Source: Acidovorax sp. NB1
GTDB lineage: Bacteria; Pseudomonadota; Gammaproteobacteria; Burkholderiales; Burkholderiaceae_C
DNA: 64,000 nt
Direction: 5' to 3'
Assembly (NCBI RefSeq): GCF_005405905.1
Contig: NZ_BJHU01000026.1
Span: forward strand, 186,001-250,000
In this document: positions 1 through 8,603 of the stretch, one piece after another
Position numbering within the stretch: the first letter of the stretch is position 1
How the letters are laid out: each line of letters begins with the position of its first letter
Program-made: the position numbers and the translations under genes
The notes under the pieces: generated by a model
Seen by the model: the letters and a program-made list of their open reading frames with translations, nothing else
Database searches by the model: none
Told to the model about the DNA's origin: nothing

Positions 1-31
1 AGGGTGGGTTGGAAGACATGGTTTTTTGAAG

Positions 32-87
32 AAAAAATGGCCGTTTCCGCGCTATGGATAAGCGGTTGCAGCTATCAAATTGCTAGT
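32..87 (+). repeat. Dispersed AT-flanked repeat, family 1, copy 1
   Basis: A run of A then ATGGCCGTTT, a GCGCTATGGATAAGCG-like core and GCAGCTATCAAAT match the pattern shared by the other copies at 3463, 9515, 28750, 42595, 45839, 47611 and 60375. It lies directly downstream of the leftward CoA-binding gene. Nothing else is recognisable in bases 1-82. Confidence 0.75.
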
Positions 88-598
88 AAGGCAGCTGCCG
101 CAAGCGCTTGGCGCTGATCACGCGTGTGTTCACGCCCATCCAGCCCAGGCCACCAAACAGCCGCGCGTGTTCGATCTTCACGCAGCGGTTCTGGATCACC
201 TGCAGCCCGGCAGCCTCGGCGCGCTGGCCTGCGGCCTCGTTGAACACGCCCAGCTGCAGCCACAGGCACTGTGCGCCGATGGTGACGGCCTCCTCGGCCA
301 GTGGCGGGATGTCCTCACTCTTGCGAAAGCAGTCCACCATGTCGATCTTCTGGCCCTGCGCTGCCAGCGCTGCGGCCGCTTCGGTCACGCTGGCGTAGGC
401 CGTCTCGCCCAGGATCTGCCCGCCCTCACGTGCCACCAGCGGGTTGACCGGCACGATGCGGTAGCCATGCGCCTGCATGTACTTGGCGGCAAAGTAGCTG
501 GGGCGGTGCCACTGCGGCGACAGGCCCACCACCGCAATGGTGCGGCAGGCGGTGAGCAGGTGGCGCAGGGTGCTGATGGTGTCGGGGGTGTGGAGCAT
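83..598 (-). CDS. CoA-binding domain protein (YccU-like)
   Basis: Small Rossmann-fold protein of about 171 residues from the CoA_binding family. The N-terminal segment TIAVVGLSPQWHRPSYFAAKYM is the nucleotide-binding beta-alpha-beta unit typical of the family. IVPVNP and the C-terminal VIQNRCVKIEH block, which holds the conserved Cys, are also typical. I chose the ATG at 598 because the extra 25 codons of the longer frame do not resemble the family. Cellular role is not established for this family; CoA binding is inferred from the fold. It is the last gene of the leftward run and ends at a repeat element. The family assignment is solid, the function is not. Confidence 0.85.
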   Translation of the reverse strand: MLHTPDTISTLRHLLTACRTIAVVGLSPQWHRPSYFAAKYMQAHGYRIVPVNPLVAREGGQILGETAYASVTEAAAALAAQGQKIDMVDCFRKSEDIPPLAEEAVTIGAQCLWLQLGVFNEAAGQRAEAAGLQVIQNRCVKIEHARLFGGLGWMGVNTRVISAKRLRQLPY

Positions 599-638
599 GC
601 AAACAGTGTACGCATGCCCTCGGGTTTGCAGCGGAGGG

Positions 639-1253
639 TCAGGCCGGCGACTTGTACTTGATGCTGCACCCATACGGCGCCGTCGTCGCCGCCGAAATCG
701 GCTTGCCCGCCAGTGCCTCGGCCAGCCCCACCTTCACATAGTTGGTGGCCTTTTCGATGTCGGCCGGGCGGGCCGAGGGGATGCTGTCGATGCCGCCTGC
801 ATACACCAGCATGCCCTGCGGGTTGACGATGTACATGTGCGGCGTGGTGCGCGCGCCGTAGTTCTTGCCCACGGTGCCTTCTTCGTCCATCAGCACGGCG
901 GTGGGGGCGGCTTTGCGCTCGGTCTTCCAGGCTGCGAGCTTGGCGGGCTCCAGGTAGTCGCTGCTGGCTTTTTCGGTGGAGTTGATGGACAGCCACACTA
1001 CGCCTTTGCCGGTGGCGTCTTTTTGCGTGGCGGGCATGTTGCCGCTGTCGTAGTGCTTGCGCACAAAGGGGCAGCCGGGGTTGGTCCATTCCAGCACCAC
1101 GTGTTTGCCCTTGAAGTCCGACAGGCGCACGGTTTTGCCGCTGATGTCTTTCAGCGTGAAGTCGGGCGCGGGCTGGCCCACGGTGGCAGCGGCCTGGGCG
1201 CCCAGGGCGACGAGGGCGGCGGTGGCGATCAACGTACGGCGAAGCAGCTTCAT
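639..1253 (-). CDS. Periplasmic thioredoxin-like / redoxin protein
   Basis: 204-residue secreted redoxin. The first about 22 residues (MKLLRRTLIATAALVALGAQA) form a signal peptide. The mature part begins VGQPAPDFTLKDISGKTVRLSDFKGK, the AhpC-TSA/redoxin signature. The peroxidatic-type cysteine lies in NPGCPFVRKHYDSGN and a second Cys lies near the C-terminus (YGCSIKYK). The longer frame upstream is only the shadow of the dsbD gene; the ATG at 1253 gives a clean signal peptide. It sits 47 bases downstream of the DsbD-like gene and is probably co-transcribed, suggesting that DsbD keeps this periplasmic redoxin reduced. The substrate (peroxide or protein thiol) cannot be read from the sequence. 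Confidence 0.88.
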   Translation of the reverse strand: MKLLRRTLIATAALVALGAQAAATVGQPAPDFTLKDISGKTVRLSDFKGKHVVLEWTNPGCPFVRKHYDSGNMPATQKDATGKGVVWLSINSTEKASSDYLEPAKLAAWKTERKAAPTAVLMDEEGTVGKNYGARTTPHMYIVNPQGMLVYAGGIDSIPSARPADIEKATNYVKVGLAEALAGKPISAATTAPYGCSIKYKSPA

Positions 1254-1300
1254 GGCAGGGTCTCCTGAAGGGGTTGGCGGGTGGTCGAAAGCAGGGCGGG

Positions 1301-3550
1301 CTACAGCTGGGCAATGGTGGCGCGCACCTCGTCCACGCTGAGCACTTCGGTCAGCACCACCGGCGGTTTGCCAGGGCGGTAGAACACGTACACAGGCACG
1401 CCGTTGCGGCCCAGCGATGCCAGGGCGGCGGTGATGGCAGGGTCGCGGCGCGTCCAGTCGGCGCGCAGCAGGGCGACGTTTTTGGTCTGCAGGTCGGCGA
1501 GCACGTTGGCGTCGGCCAGCGTGGTCTTCTTGTTGTACTGGCAGGTCACGCACCAGGCGGCGGTGAAGTCCACAAACACAGGGCGGCCCCCGGCCACGAT
1601 CTGCTCGGCCGCGCCGGGTGCCCAGGGCTGCCAGCCGGTGGCAGAGGATGCCTGGGTCGCGCTTTGCGTGGTGGGCACGTTGGTGATGTGCGGCGCAAAA
1701 GACCAGACCAGCAAGGCCATCGCCGCGATGGACACGCTGGCCATCCACACCCGCGCACGCCCGGCCAGCGACAGGGCCCACACCACCAGCGACAGCCCCA
1801 CCAGCAGGATCAGCAGCGCACCCGCGCCGTCGATGCCGCTTTGCTGGCCCAGCACCCACACCAGCCAGACCACCGTGGCCAACATGGGGAAGGCCATGAG
1901 CTTGCGGAAGGTGTCCATCCACGCGCCGGGGCGGGGCAGGGCGCGCGCCACGGCGGGCACAAAGCTGGCCGCCAGATACGGCAGCGCCAGCCCCAGCCCC
2001 AGCGCCGCAAACACGGCCAGCGCCTGGGGCGCTGGCAGCGTGGCAGTAAGGCCCAGCGACGCGCCCATGAACGGCGCGGTGCAGGGCGATGCCACGGCCA
2101 CCGCCAGCACACCGGTGAGAAAACTGTCGGCCACCGGGTGGCGCGCCTGCAGGCTGGCCACGGAAGACGGCAGGAAATGCCCGAACTCGAACACACCCGC
2201 TAGGTTGAGCGCGATCAGCGTGAACAGCGCCGCGAGCGATGCGACCACGGCGGGCGATTGCAATTGAAAGCCCCAGCCCACTGCCTCGCCCGCCGCACGC
2301 AGGCCCAGCATGAGCGCACCCAGCGCGATGAACGACAGCACGACGCCTGCTGTGTAGGCGACGCCGCTGATGCGGTGCGCGCGCCGGTCCTGCGCATGCT
2401 GGGTAAAGCCCACCACCTTGATTGCCAGCACCGGGAACACGCAGGGCATGAGGTTGAGGATGAGCCCGCCGAACAAGGCGCCCAGCAGCGCGGCGGTGAG
2501 GGTGAGGGGCGAGGCGCCAGAGCCTGTGGTCGGCGTTGCCGCGCCGCCTGCCTGTGCGGCATTGGCCTTGAGCGCGGCCTCCAGCGCGGGCGACACCGCA
2601 GCCACCGACACGCCTTGGGGCCAGGTGCCCAGCACCTTCAGCTCGGCGCGGTAGCCGGTGCGGGTGTCGGGGCCGGTGCCGTGGCCTGGGGCTGCCTGCT
2701 CGGCCAGCACCACGGGCATCAGGCTGGGGCTGGCGCTGCGCTGGGTGGACAGGGGAATCTGCGCGGTCCACACGCTGCCGTTCCAGCTCTGCTTCCACTG
2801 CGCGGCGTTGTCGATGACCTCGGCGGTTTCGGGGAACAGGTCGAGCGTCTTGCCACGCAGCGCCACGGGCAGGCCCTGCACGCTGACGTTCAGGGTGTTG
2901 CCCTCGGCGGCCAACTGCGCCTGGCTGTCGGGCACGATGCCGTTGGTGCCCGCCAGCACCGGCCGGGGATGCGCCTTGGAGGCGGCTTCAAACGCAGCGC
3001 CGCTCAGTGCGGTGGTGCTCTGAATGGGCAGCTGCAACGTGAACTCACCCTCTTCCGGGATGCACTCCTTGCGGCACACCAGCCACGAGGCGCGCAGTTT
3101 GATCGTCGCGTCCTTGGCCAGAGGGCCGGGGGCGAAGGTGCTAGCCACCGTCACGGGCACCGGCAGCAGCACCGTGCCTTCGTAGCCATAGTTGGCCAGC
3201 GTGCCGATGGGGATCTTCTTGGGCAGGGGCCAGGCGATCTCGCCTGCGTCCAGCCCGGCGGGCAAGGTCCAGGCCAGGTCGGTGGGCAGGCCGGAGTCGC
3301 CGGGGTTTTTCCAGTAGGTGTGCCACTCGGGCTGGTGGGTGATCTGCAGGCCCAGCCACAGCGGCTGGCCGGGCGCCACGCCCTGCGGCGCATGCGCCAG
3401 CAGCTCGGCGCGCACATAGGGCGTGGTGACCACGCTGGTGCCCTGGCCGGTGGTTTTGGGGCTAAATTGGGCGTTTGCGCCCGTCCATAGAGCGCTTGCA
3501 GCTATAAAAAAAAGAGTGGCTGCGAAGCGGTGAAGCAGGCGTGAAGGCAT
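1301..3550 (-). CDS. dsbD: Thiol:disulfide interchange protein, DsbD/ScsB family
   Basis: 749-residue inner-membrane electron conduit carrying reducing power from cytoplasmic thioredoxin to the periplasm. Order of parts: signal peptide (about residues 1-27), an N-terminal periplasmic DsbD-like domain with CRKECIPEEG, eight or so membrane helices including the paired reactive-cysteine motifs NLMPCVFPVLAIKVVGF and VASPCTAPFMGASLG, and a C-terminal thioredoxin domain with FTAAWCVTCQYNKK. The N-domain resembles ScsB-type proteins more than E. coli DsbD (inference). A secreted redoxin gene follows immediately. Oddity: codons of residues 13-30, the signal-peptide core and its ANA-Q cleavage site, are formed by a copy of the dispersed repeat found elsewhere in this window. 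Confidence 0.9.
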   Translation of the reverse strand: MPSRLLHRFAATLFFIAASALWTGANAQFSPKTTGQGTSVVTTPYVRAELLAHAPQGVAPGQPLWLGLQITHQPEWHTYWKNPGDSGLPTDLAWTLPAGLDAGEIAWPLPKKIPIGTLANYGYEGTVLLPVPVTVASTFAPGPLAKDATIKLRASWLVCRKECIPEEGEFTLQLPIQSTTALSGAAFEAASKAHPRPVLAGTNGIVPDSQAQLAAEGNTLNVSVQGLPVALRGKTLDLFPETAEVIDNAAQWKQSWNGSVWTAQIPLSTQRSASPSLMPVVLAEQAAPGHGTGPDTRTGYRAELKVLGTWPQGVSVAAVSPALEAALKANAAQAGGAATPTTGSGASPLTLTAALLGALFGGLILNLMPCVFPVLAIKVVGFTQHAQDRRAHRISGVAYTAGVVLSFIALGALMLGLRAAGEAVGWGFQLQSPAVVASLAALFTLIALNLAGVFEFGHFLPSSVASLQARHPVADSFLTGVLAVAVASPCTAPFMGASLGLTATLPAPQALAVFAALGLGLALPYLAASFVPAVARALPRPGAWMDTFRKLMAFPMLATVVWLVWVLGQQSGIDGAGALLILLVGLSLVVWALSLAGRARVWMASVSIAAMALLVWSFAPHITNVPTTQSATQASSATGWQPWAPGAAEQIVAGGRPVFVDFTAAWCVTCQYNKKTTLADANVLADLQTKNVALLRADWTRRDPAITAALASLGRNGVPVYVFYRPGKPPVVLTEVLSVDEVRATIAQL
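3463..3512 (+). repeat. Family 1 repeat, copy inside dsbD signal sequence
   Basis: Reads AAATTGGGCGTTTGCGC, a CCATAGAGCGCTTGCAGCTAT core and an A-rich end, matching the intergenic copies. Here it is read in the antisense direction as part of the dsbD signal peptide. Confidence 0.7.
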
Positions 3551-3621
3551 GGTGCAGTGTGGGAGCGGGCGGGGCGGGTTTGGTTCCAGCGCCCCTGCGC
3601 TCTGCCTGCGGGGCGATCAGA

Positions 3622-3657
3622 CTGGCGGGAGGGGATTCCCCGGAATCCTTCCGCCAG
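3622..3657. terminator. Hairpin downstream of the DUF748 gene
   Basis: Imperfect inverted repeat, CTGGCGG..GATTCC facing GGAATC..CCGCCAG, located between the stop of the leftward DUF748 gene and dsbD. There is no run of T after it, so it may be a rho-independent-like terminator or only an mRNA-stabilising stem. Confidence 0.4.
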
Positions 3658-3665
3658 CCAGCCGC

Positions 3666-6600
3666 CTATTGTGTGGCCAGGCTCAAATCCGCACGCGGGG
3701 TCCACTTTTCGGCTTGTTTGCCTGATTTGGGCGCCGCTACAAAAAGCCGTTCCACGGGCAGCTTTTGCGCAACCAGATAGGTGCGGATCGCCTGGCCGCG
3801 CTGCGTGGCCAGCTCGGCGGCCATGACTTCGGTGGCGGGTTGGTGGGCCAGCAGCAGGGCCTCCATCTCGGGCACCGTGATTTCCTTGGCCAGCCCGACC
3901 AGGTTGCGCGGCTTGGGCATGTCGGCGCGGCGGTACACCTCCTTGAGCAGGGCGGGGTATTCGGCGGCCGACACGGGGCTGGTGTCCGCCGGGTTGGCGC
4001 GGCGCTTTTCGGCCAGCACCCGCTGCTGCAGGCTTTCGCGCTGCAGGCCTGTGCGCTCTTCTGGCAGGCTGGCCGTGCCGGTCACGGTGATCTTGAGCGC
4101 GGGCCGGTCGGCCAGTGCCTTGGCCACCTTGTCCAGGCTCTGCTGTGCCTCGGGCGTGAGGGCGGCGCTGCCGGGCGCAAAGGGCACATGGTTCATTTCC
4201 TCGCCACCACCAAAGGCGCTGGCCAGCAGGCTGAAGGGCGAGGTCAGCGCCTTGCCGATGAGGTTGATGATGATCTTGAAGATCACGGGGCCAACGCGGA
4301 ACTGCGGGTCATTGAGCGAGCCGCTGATGGGCAGGTCCAGGTCGATCACGCCGTTGCGGTCTGCCAGAAGGGCGACGGCCAGTTTCACCGGCAGGCTGTT
4401 GGGGGCGCCCTCCACGGGCTCGCCAAAGGTCAGCTGATTGAGCACCAGCCGGTTGCTGGCGGTGAGCTGGCCGCTGGGCAGCACCTTGTAGCTCACGTCT
4501 ACGCTGAGCTTGCCACGCTCGATGCCGTGGCCCGCGTACTTGACGGCGTAGGGCGTGAGCGGGGGCAGTTCCAGGTCGCGCACCTTGCCGGTGATGTCGA
4601 GCGCCAGGGGCTGTGCCAGCGGGTTGAGCTTGCCGGTGATTTCGAGCGAGGCCGAGCCCTCGGCGCGGCCGCGCAGTTCCAGGTCGGCCAGCACCGGATC
4701 GCCGCCGGGCGCCTGGGACGAGAACGCGCTCAGCTTGCCGGTCAGCTCCGAGAGGTTGGCCGCGTAGTTGGGCTTGATGAAAAAATCCGAGAACGCCACC
4801 CGGCCATTGACCAGGCTCACCGGGCCGAACTGCACCACGGGCGCGAGCGGGTTGACTTGCGCGACGGCGGCCGGGGCGGAGGCTGCAGATGCTGCTGCGG
4901 TGGCTGCGGGCGCAGCCGCTGTGCTGGCGGGGGGCGTATTGGCCGAGGCGCTGGCGGCATTGGCGGCGCGGGCTTCTTCTGGTGTCTTGGCGATGTCGCT
5001 CAGGTTGATGCGGCCGACCTCGTTCACGGTAACGCGCGCAAAAAAGTCCACCAGGCTGGTTTCCTTGACCTCCACGCGCGGCGCGGCGCCGGGGGCGGTG
5101 GCCACAGCCAGGCCGCGCAGGCTCAGGCTCTTCCAGGCCAGCAGTTCCTCGCCCACCTGGGCCTCGGTCTTGGGGGTGAAGGCGGCCGTGCTGTTGGCCT
5201 GCAGGTCTTCGACCACGGCATCACCCGCCAGGCGCAGGCTGACGCCCTTGTCGGACTGCGCCAGCGCCACCTGGCCCCGGTAGCCCACGTCGGCGCGCAG
5301 CAGCTCCACTGACAGCTGGCTGGCCAGGTAGCCGTCCAGCGCGTGCAGCGGCAGGCGCGTGGCGTCGAGCTGGCCCTGGGTGGCCAGGGGCTGCAGGGCC
5401 AGCGTGCCCTGGTAGTTGATCTTGCCGGGCGCGGCCTTGTTGTTGCCCTTGCCCGGCGCGGCGGCGCGGGCGGTGAGTGTGAAGGCCTCGGGCTTGCTGC
5501 CGTCGCTGGACAGGTTGCGGGCGGTGATGCCCAAGGCCGTCACGTCCAGCGCCACGGGGCGCGGCTGGGCGTTGTCGGCCAGCGAGACGGTGCCGCCCTG
5601 CAGCGAGAAATCGGCCACGCGCAGCTTCCAGGGCGCGGTGTTGCTGGCGGGGGCTGAGTCAGCGGCTGCGGTGGCACTGCCCTGCGCGGCGGGTGCCGCT
5701 TTCAGCCAGCGTTCAAACATCCAGCGCCCGTCCGCGCTGCGCTCCACCGCCAGTTGCGGCTGACTGATGGCCAGCCGCTCCAGTGTGGCGGTGCGTGCGT
5801 CCAGAGGCACTTCGGCGCCTGCAATCTCCAGCTTGCCCAGGCTGGCCAAGGTGGTCTTGCCCTGCTTGACGGCCAGTTGCTCCAGCGCCAGGGGGCCCGC
5901 CTTGAGGGTCACACCCGTGGCGCCTGCTTGTGCGGCTGCGCCCGTGGGGGCTTGCCAGGTCACACCCACATCACCGCTGAGCTGGCCGGTCACCGTGGGC
6001 TCCAGCGACTGGGCCAGGTAGGGCGCAGCCAGTTGCAGGGCCAGGGCGTTCAGGGTGGTGTTGACCTGGGCCTTTTGGTCTGTGGCTTCGCCGGTGAAGC
6101 TGAGCGTGCTGCCCTGCAGGTTGAGCCCGCCCTTGAAGGTGAAGGGCTTGGCGTTGTCTTTGGCGAAAGGCAGGGCGATGTCGGCGGCCTCCAGCGTGAG
6201 TTCCGTGGCCTGCAGGGCTGCAGCGGGGCGCGTGGTGGCGTCGGCCCAGCGCAGGGTGCCGCCGCGCACGGCGGCGGTGGCCACTTCGACCGCCCAGGCG
6301 GGATCGGCGGCCTTGGCTTTGGCATTGCCCGCAGAGGCGGGGGCCGCAGGGGCGGAGGCGGTGCTGGCCCGTGGCGAAGATGCAGCGTCGGCAGATGCTG
6401 GCGCTGCAGGTGTGGTGGCCTTGCCCTTGGCGGGCGTTGCAGCCTGCGCAGGCGCTGCCAGTTGCGCCAGGTTGATCTGGCCCGCCGCATCGCGCGTGGC
6501 CGTGACCACCGGCGCCGTCAGCTCCACATGCTGCAGGCGCACGATCTGCTCCAGCGGGCGCACATCGGCCATGTCAATCTTCAGGCGCTCGTAGCTCAGC

Positions 6601-7496
6601 AGGTCGGCGCCCTGGCGGTCGGCCATGCGCACGCCGCTGGCTTGCACGGTGCCGCTCAGCTTCACGGCCATGCGCGGGTGCTGCTCAAAGGCCACCTTCA
6701 CGTCCGCATCCAGCGTGGCGCTTTGCACCTTCACGGGCAGGTTGGCGGGCAGGTAGCCCAGGTAGGGCGCCAGGTTCAGCCCATCCAGCCGGATCTGCGC
6801 GTCGGCTTTGCCGGTCTGCGCAAACGGCGTGCCCTCGGCGGAGGAGTCAAACCGGCTGCCGTCCAGCGTGAACGCCAGGTGGGGCTCGACCTTGACCTCG
6901 CGCTGCGAGGGCAGGGTGCTGATGAACGGCACCTTCAGCGTCAGCGCGCGCACCTCGTGGGTCTCGGTGACCGTGTTGTCGATGAAGTCGATGCTGCCGC
7001 CCGTGAGCGCCAGGTTGTACAGCGCCAGGCGCGCGGGGCCGGTGTCGGGCTCGGGGTCGTTCTTGGGCGCGGTGACCTTGGCGATGATGTCGTCCACGTC
7101 ATATCGGCCATCGCCCAGGTGGGTGATGCGCAGCACCGGGTTGTCGATGGTGAAGGCGTCCACCACGGGCGCCAGGCGAAACAGCGATTGCAGCTCGCCA
7201 TCGGCATAGATGCGGCCAATGGTCAGTTGCGGAGGCCCACCGTCGGCGCCCGCCACGGCCACGTCACGCAGCGCAAATTCGAGGCTCCAGGGCTGAAAGT
7301 CGATGCCGCCAATGGTCACCGTGCGCCCCAGTTGCTCGGACGCGATGCGCTCCAGCGGGCCCTTGATCAGCGGTGGAATGGCGAGCCAGGTGACCAGCCA
7401 CAGGGCGATCAGACCCGCCAGCGCGCGGACGGCGGGGCGGAACCAGCGGTGCTGGCGCAGGGTTGCAAACGAGACGGAGCGCAGGGAGATCGGCAT
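3666..7496 (-). CDS. DUF748 / AsmA-like envelope protein
   Basis: Very long (1276 residues) envelope protein of the DUF748 family, related to AsmA-type proteins. A single N-terminal membrane anchor (about residues 22-45, ALAGLIALWLVTWLAIPPLI) is followed by the family's opening block TVTIGGIDFQPWSLEFALRDVAV. The rest is long, repetitive beta-rich sequence with Ala/Pro/Ser-rich spacers at about residues 345-400 and 840-880. Near the C-terminus the segment beginning FAPGSAALTPEAQQSLDKVA, followed by KITVTGTAS, resembles an OmpA-like peptidoglycan-associated motif. The architecture suggests a periplasm-spanning role in outer-membrane lipid homeostasis, by analogy only. It is transcribed leftward alone; hairpin at 3622. 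Confidence 0.85.
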   Translation of the reverse strand: MPISLRSVSFATLRQHRWFRPAVRALAGLIALWLVTWLAIPPLIKGPLERIASEQLGRTVTIGGIDFQPWSLEFALRDVAVAGADGGPPQLTIGRIYADGELQSLFRLAPVVDAFTIDNPVLRITHLGDGRYDVDDIIAKVTAPKNDPEPDTGPARLALYNLALTGGSIDFIDNTVTETHEVRALTLKVPFISTLPSQREVKVEPHLAFTLDGSRFDSSAEGTPFAQTGKADAQIRLDGLNLAPYLGYLPANLPVKVQSATLDADVKVAFEQHPRMAVKLSGTVQASGVRMADRQGADLLSYERLKIDMADVRPLEQIVRLQHVELTAPVVTATRDAAGQINLAQLAAPAQAATPAKGKATTPAAPASADAASSPRASTASAPAAPASAGNAKAKAADPAWAVEVATAAVRGGTLRWADATTRPAAALQATELTLEAADIALPFAKDNAKPFTFKGGLNLQGSTLSFTGEATDQKAQVNTTLNALALQLAAPYLAQSLEPTVTGQLSGDVGVTWQAPTGAAAQAGATGVTLKAGPLALEQLAVKQGKTTLASLGKLEIAGAEVPLDARTATLERLAISQPQLAVERSADGRWMFERWLKAAPAAQGSATAAADSAPASNTAPWKLRVADFSLQGGTVSLADNAQPRPVALDVTALGITARNLSSDGSKPEAFTLTARAAAPGKGNNKAAPGKINYQGTLALQPLATQGQLDATRLPLHALDGYLASQLSVELLRADVGYRGQVALAQSDKGVSLRLAGDAVVEDLQANSTAAFTPKTEAQVGEELLAWKSLSLRGLAVATAPGAAPRVEVKETSLVDFFARVTVNEVGRINLSDIAKTPEEARAANAASASANTPPASTAAAPAATAAASAASAPAAVAQVNPLAPVVQFGPVSLVNGRVAFSDFFIKPNYAANLSELTGKLSAFSSQAPGGDPVLADLELRGRAEGSASLEITGKLNPLAQPLALDITGKVRDLELPPLTPYAVKYAGHGIERGKLSVDVSYKVLPSGQLTASNRLVLNQLTFGEPVEGAPNSLPVKLAVALLADRNGVIDLDLPISGSLNDPQFRVGPVIFKIIINLIGKALTSPFSLLASAFGGGEEMNHVPFAPGSAALTPEAQQSLDKVAKALADRPALKITVTGTASLPEERTGLQRESLQQRVLAEKRRANPADTSPVSAAEYPALLKEVYRRADMPKPRNLVGLAKEITVPEMEALLLAHQPATEVMAAELATQRGQAIRTYLVAQKLPVERLFVAAPKSGKQAEKWTPRADLSLATQ

Positions 7497-7658
7497 GGCG
7501 GCAGGCTAGGGTGGGCGCTGCAGCCCCGGGGCTGGCGAAAAACCAGAGGGGTCGCGCGCGAGCCGCTATTGTCCCTGCAGTGCGTCAGCCGAGGTAAGCC
7601 ATTGCAACAGGTGGAGGTGGGTGGTTCAAGATTGTTGACAGTGGGGTGCTGCGCTCTG

Positions 7659-7704
7659 CGCTTCGCTCACTGGGCAAAGCCCAGCACCATCCGGCGGGTG
7701 GTGG
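7659..7704 (-). pseudogene. Duplicated 3' end of the AlaX gene
   Basis: This 46-base stretch matches bases 7779-7824, the last codons and stop of the alanyl-tRNA editing gene, at exactly 120 bases offset with about four mismatches. Translated leftward it reads TTTRRMVLGFAQ then stop, against ATTRRVVLGFAQ then stop in the real gene. It is a remnant, not a gene. The 290-base gap 7497-7786 holds nothing else that I can identify. Confidence 0.7.
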
Positions 7705-7786
7705 TTGATGCCAAGGCTTTTGGTGCGGCCTCTCTTGCACTGCGTGCAAATGATTCCGCACCAAAGAAAAGCGCTTTTCGCTTCGT

Positions 7787-8539
7787 TCACTGGGCGAAGC
7801 CCAGCACCACCCGCCGGGTGGTGGCGCTTTTCTTTTCAATCTTCGTCACCACGATGGCGCCAATCTCCGACGTATTGGCCACATGTGTGCCACCACAGGG
7901 CTGCAGGTCGATCAGCGGGGCGTCGCCGTCGCCGCCGATGCGGATGGTGCGGATGCGCCCCGTGCCCCGGGGCGGCTGCACGCTCATGCTTTTGACCAGG
8001 GCGGGGTTGGCGTCCAGTTCTTCGTCGCTGATCGAGGCCACGGTGAGCGGGTGCGCGGCGGCCACCAGGGTGGCGATGGCGGCGGTCAGCTGCTCCTTGT
8101 CCAGCGGGTCGGTCATCGCAAAGTCCAGGCGCGCGTAGTCGGGCGTGATGGAGCAGCCGTTGACCAGCTGCGGCACTACGTGGCACAGCAGGTGGCTGGT
8201 GGTGTGCAGGCGCATCATGCGGTGGCGGCGTTCCCAGTCGATGCGGGCGGTGACGGCCGTACCGGGCGTGAGCTGCGCCACACGCTCTTCCTGCCCGGGT
8301 GCGGGGATGTGGACGATGTCGCTGGTGGGGTTGCCGTCGGCGTCCTTGCCCTTGCGGGTGTCGGCAATGGCGATCTGCGTGCCGTCTGCCAGCACCAGCA
8401 CGCCGCTGTCACCGGCCTGGCCGCCGCCCAGGGGGTAGAACACGGTCTGGTCCAGCACGATGCCGGCATCGGCGGTGGCGGTGATGTGGGCGCTGCATTC
8501 GCGCAGGTAGGCGTCTTGGCGGAAGAGGTCTTGGGTCAT
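7787..8539 (-). CDS. Alanyl-tRNA editing protein (AlaX)
   Basis: 250-residue stand-alone trans-editing enzyme that hydrolyses mischarged Ser- or Gly-tRNA(Ala), a homologue of the AlaRS editing domain. The zinc-binding HxxxH motif is at H112/H116 (LHTTSHLLCH) and the second pair at C215/H219 (QPCGGTHV), both intact. The early block QTVFYPLGGGQAGDSG is also diagnostic. Its length fits the AlaX-M type, which has an N-terminal glycine-rich domain. It is divergent from the creatininase gene across 64 bases. Its 3' end is partly duplicated 120 bases downstream (7659-7704). Confidence 0.92.
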   Translation of the reverse strand: MTQDLFRQDAYLRECSAHITATADAGIVLDQTVFYPLGGGQAGDSGVLVLADGTQIAIADTRKGKDADGNPTSDIVHIPAPGQEERVAQLTPGTAVTARIDWERRHRMMRLHTTSHLLCHVVPQLVNGCSITPDYARLDFAMTDPLDKEQLTAAIATLVAAAHPLTVASISDEELDANPALVKSMSVQPPRGTGRIRTIRIGGDGDAPLIDLQPCGGTHVANTSEIGAIVVTKIEKKSATTRRVVLGFAQ

Positions 8540-8603
8540 GGTGGCATGTTAGCGGCGCTGCTGGCAGTTTCCCAGGCGCCAACAGCGCCGCTACCATGCA
8601 CGC

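Noticed and set aside
7585..7839. Short leftward frame in the gap after AlaX
   Set aside because: It only reads through the duplicated gene end in the wrong frame; the repeat of SPSERS and GWCWA comes from the DNA duplication.
5754..8138. Rightward long frames opposite DUF748 and AlaX, and similar ones at 10329-13307 and 61049-63244
   Set aside because: Same antisense artefact of GC-rich codon structure; no recognisable domain or start signal.
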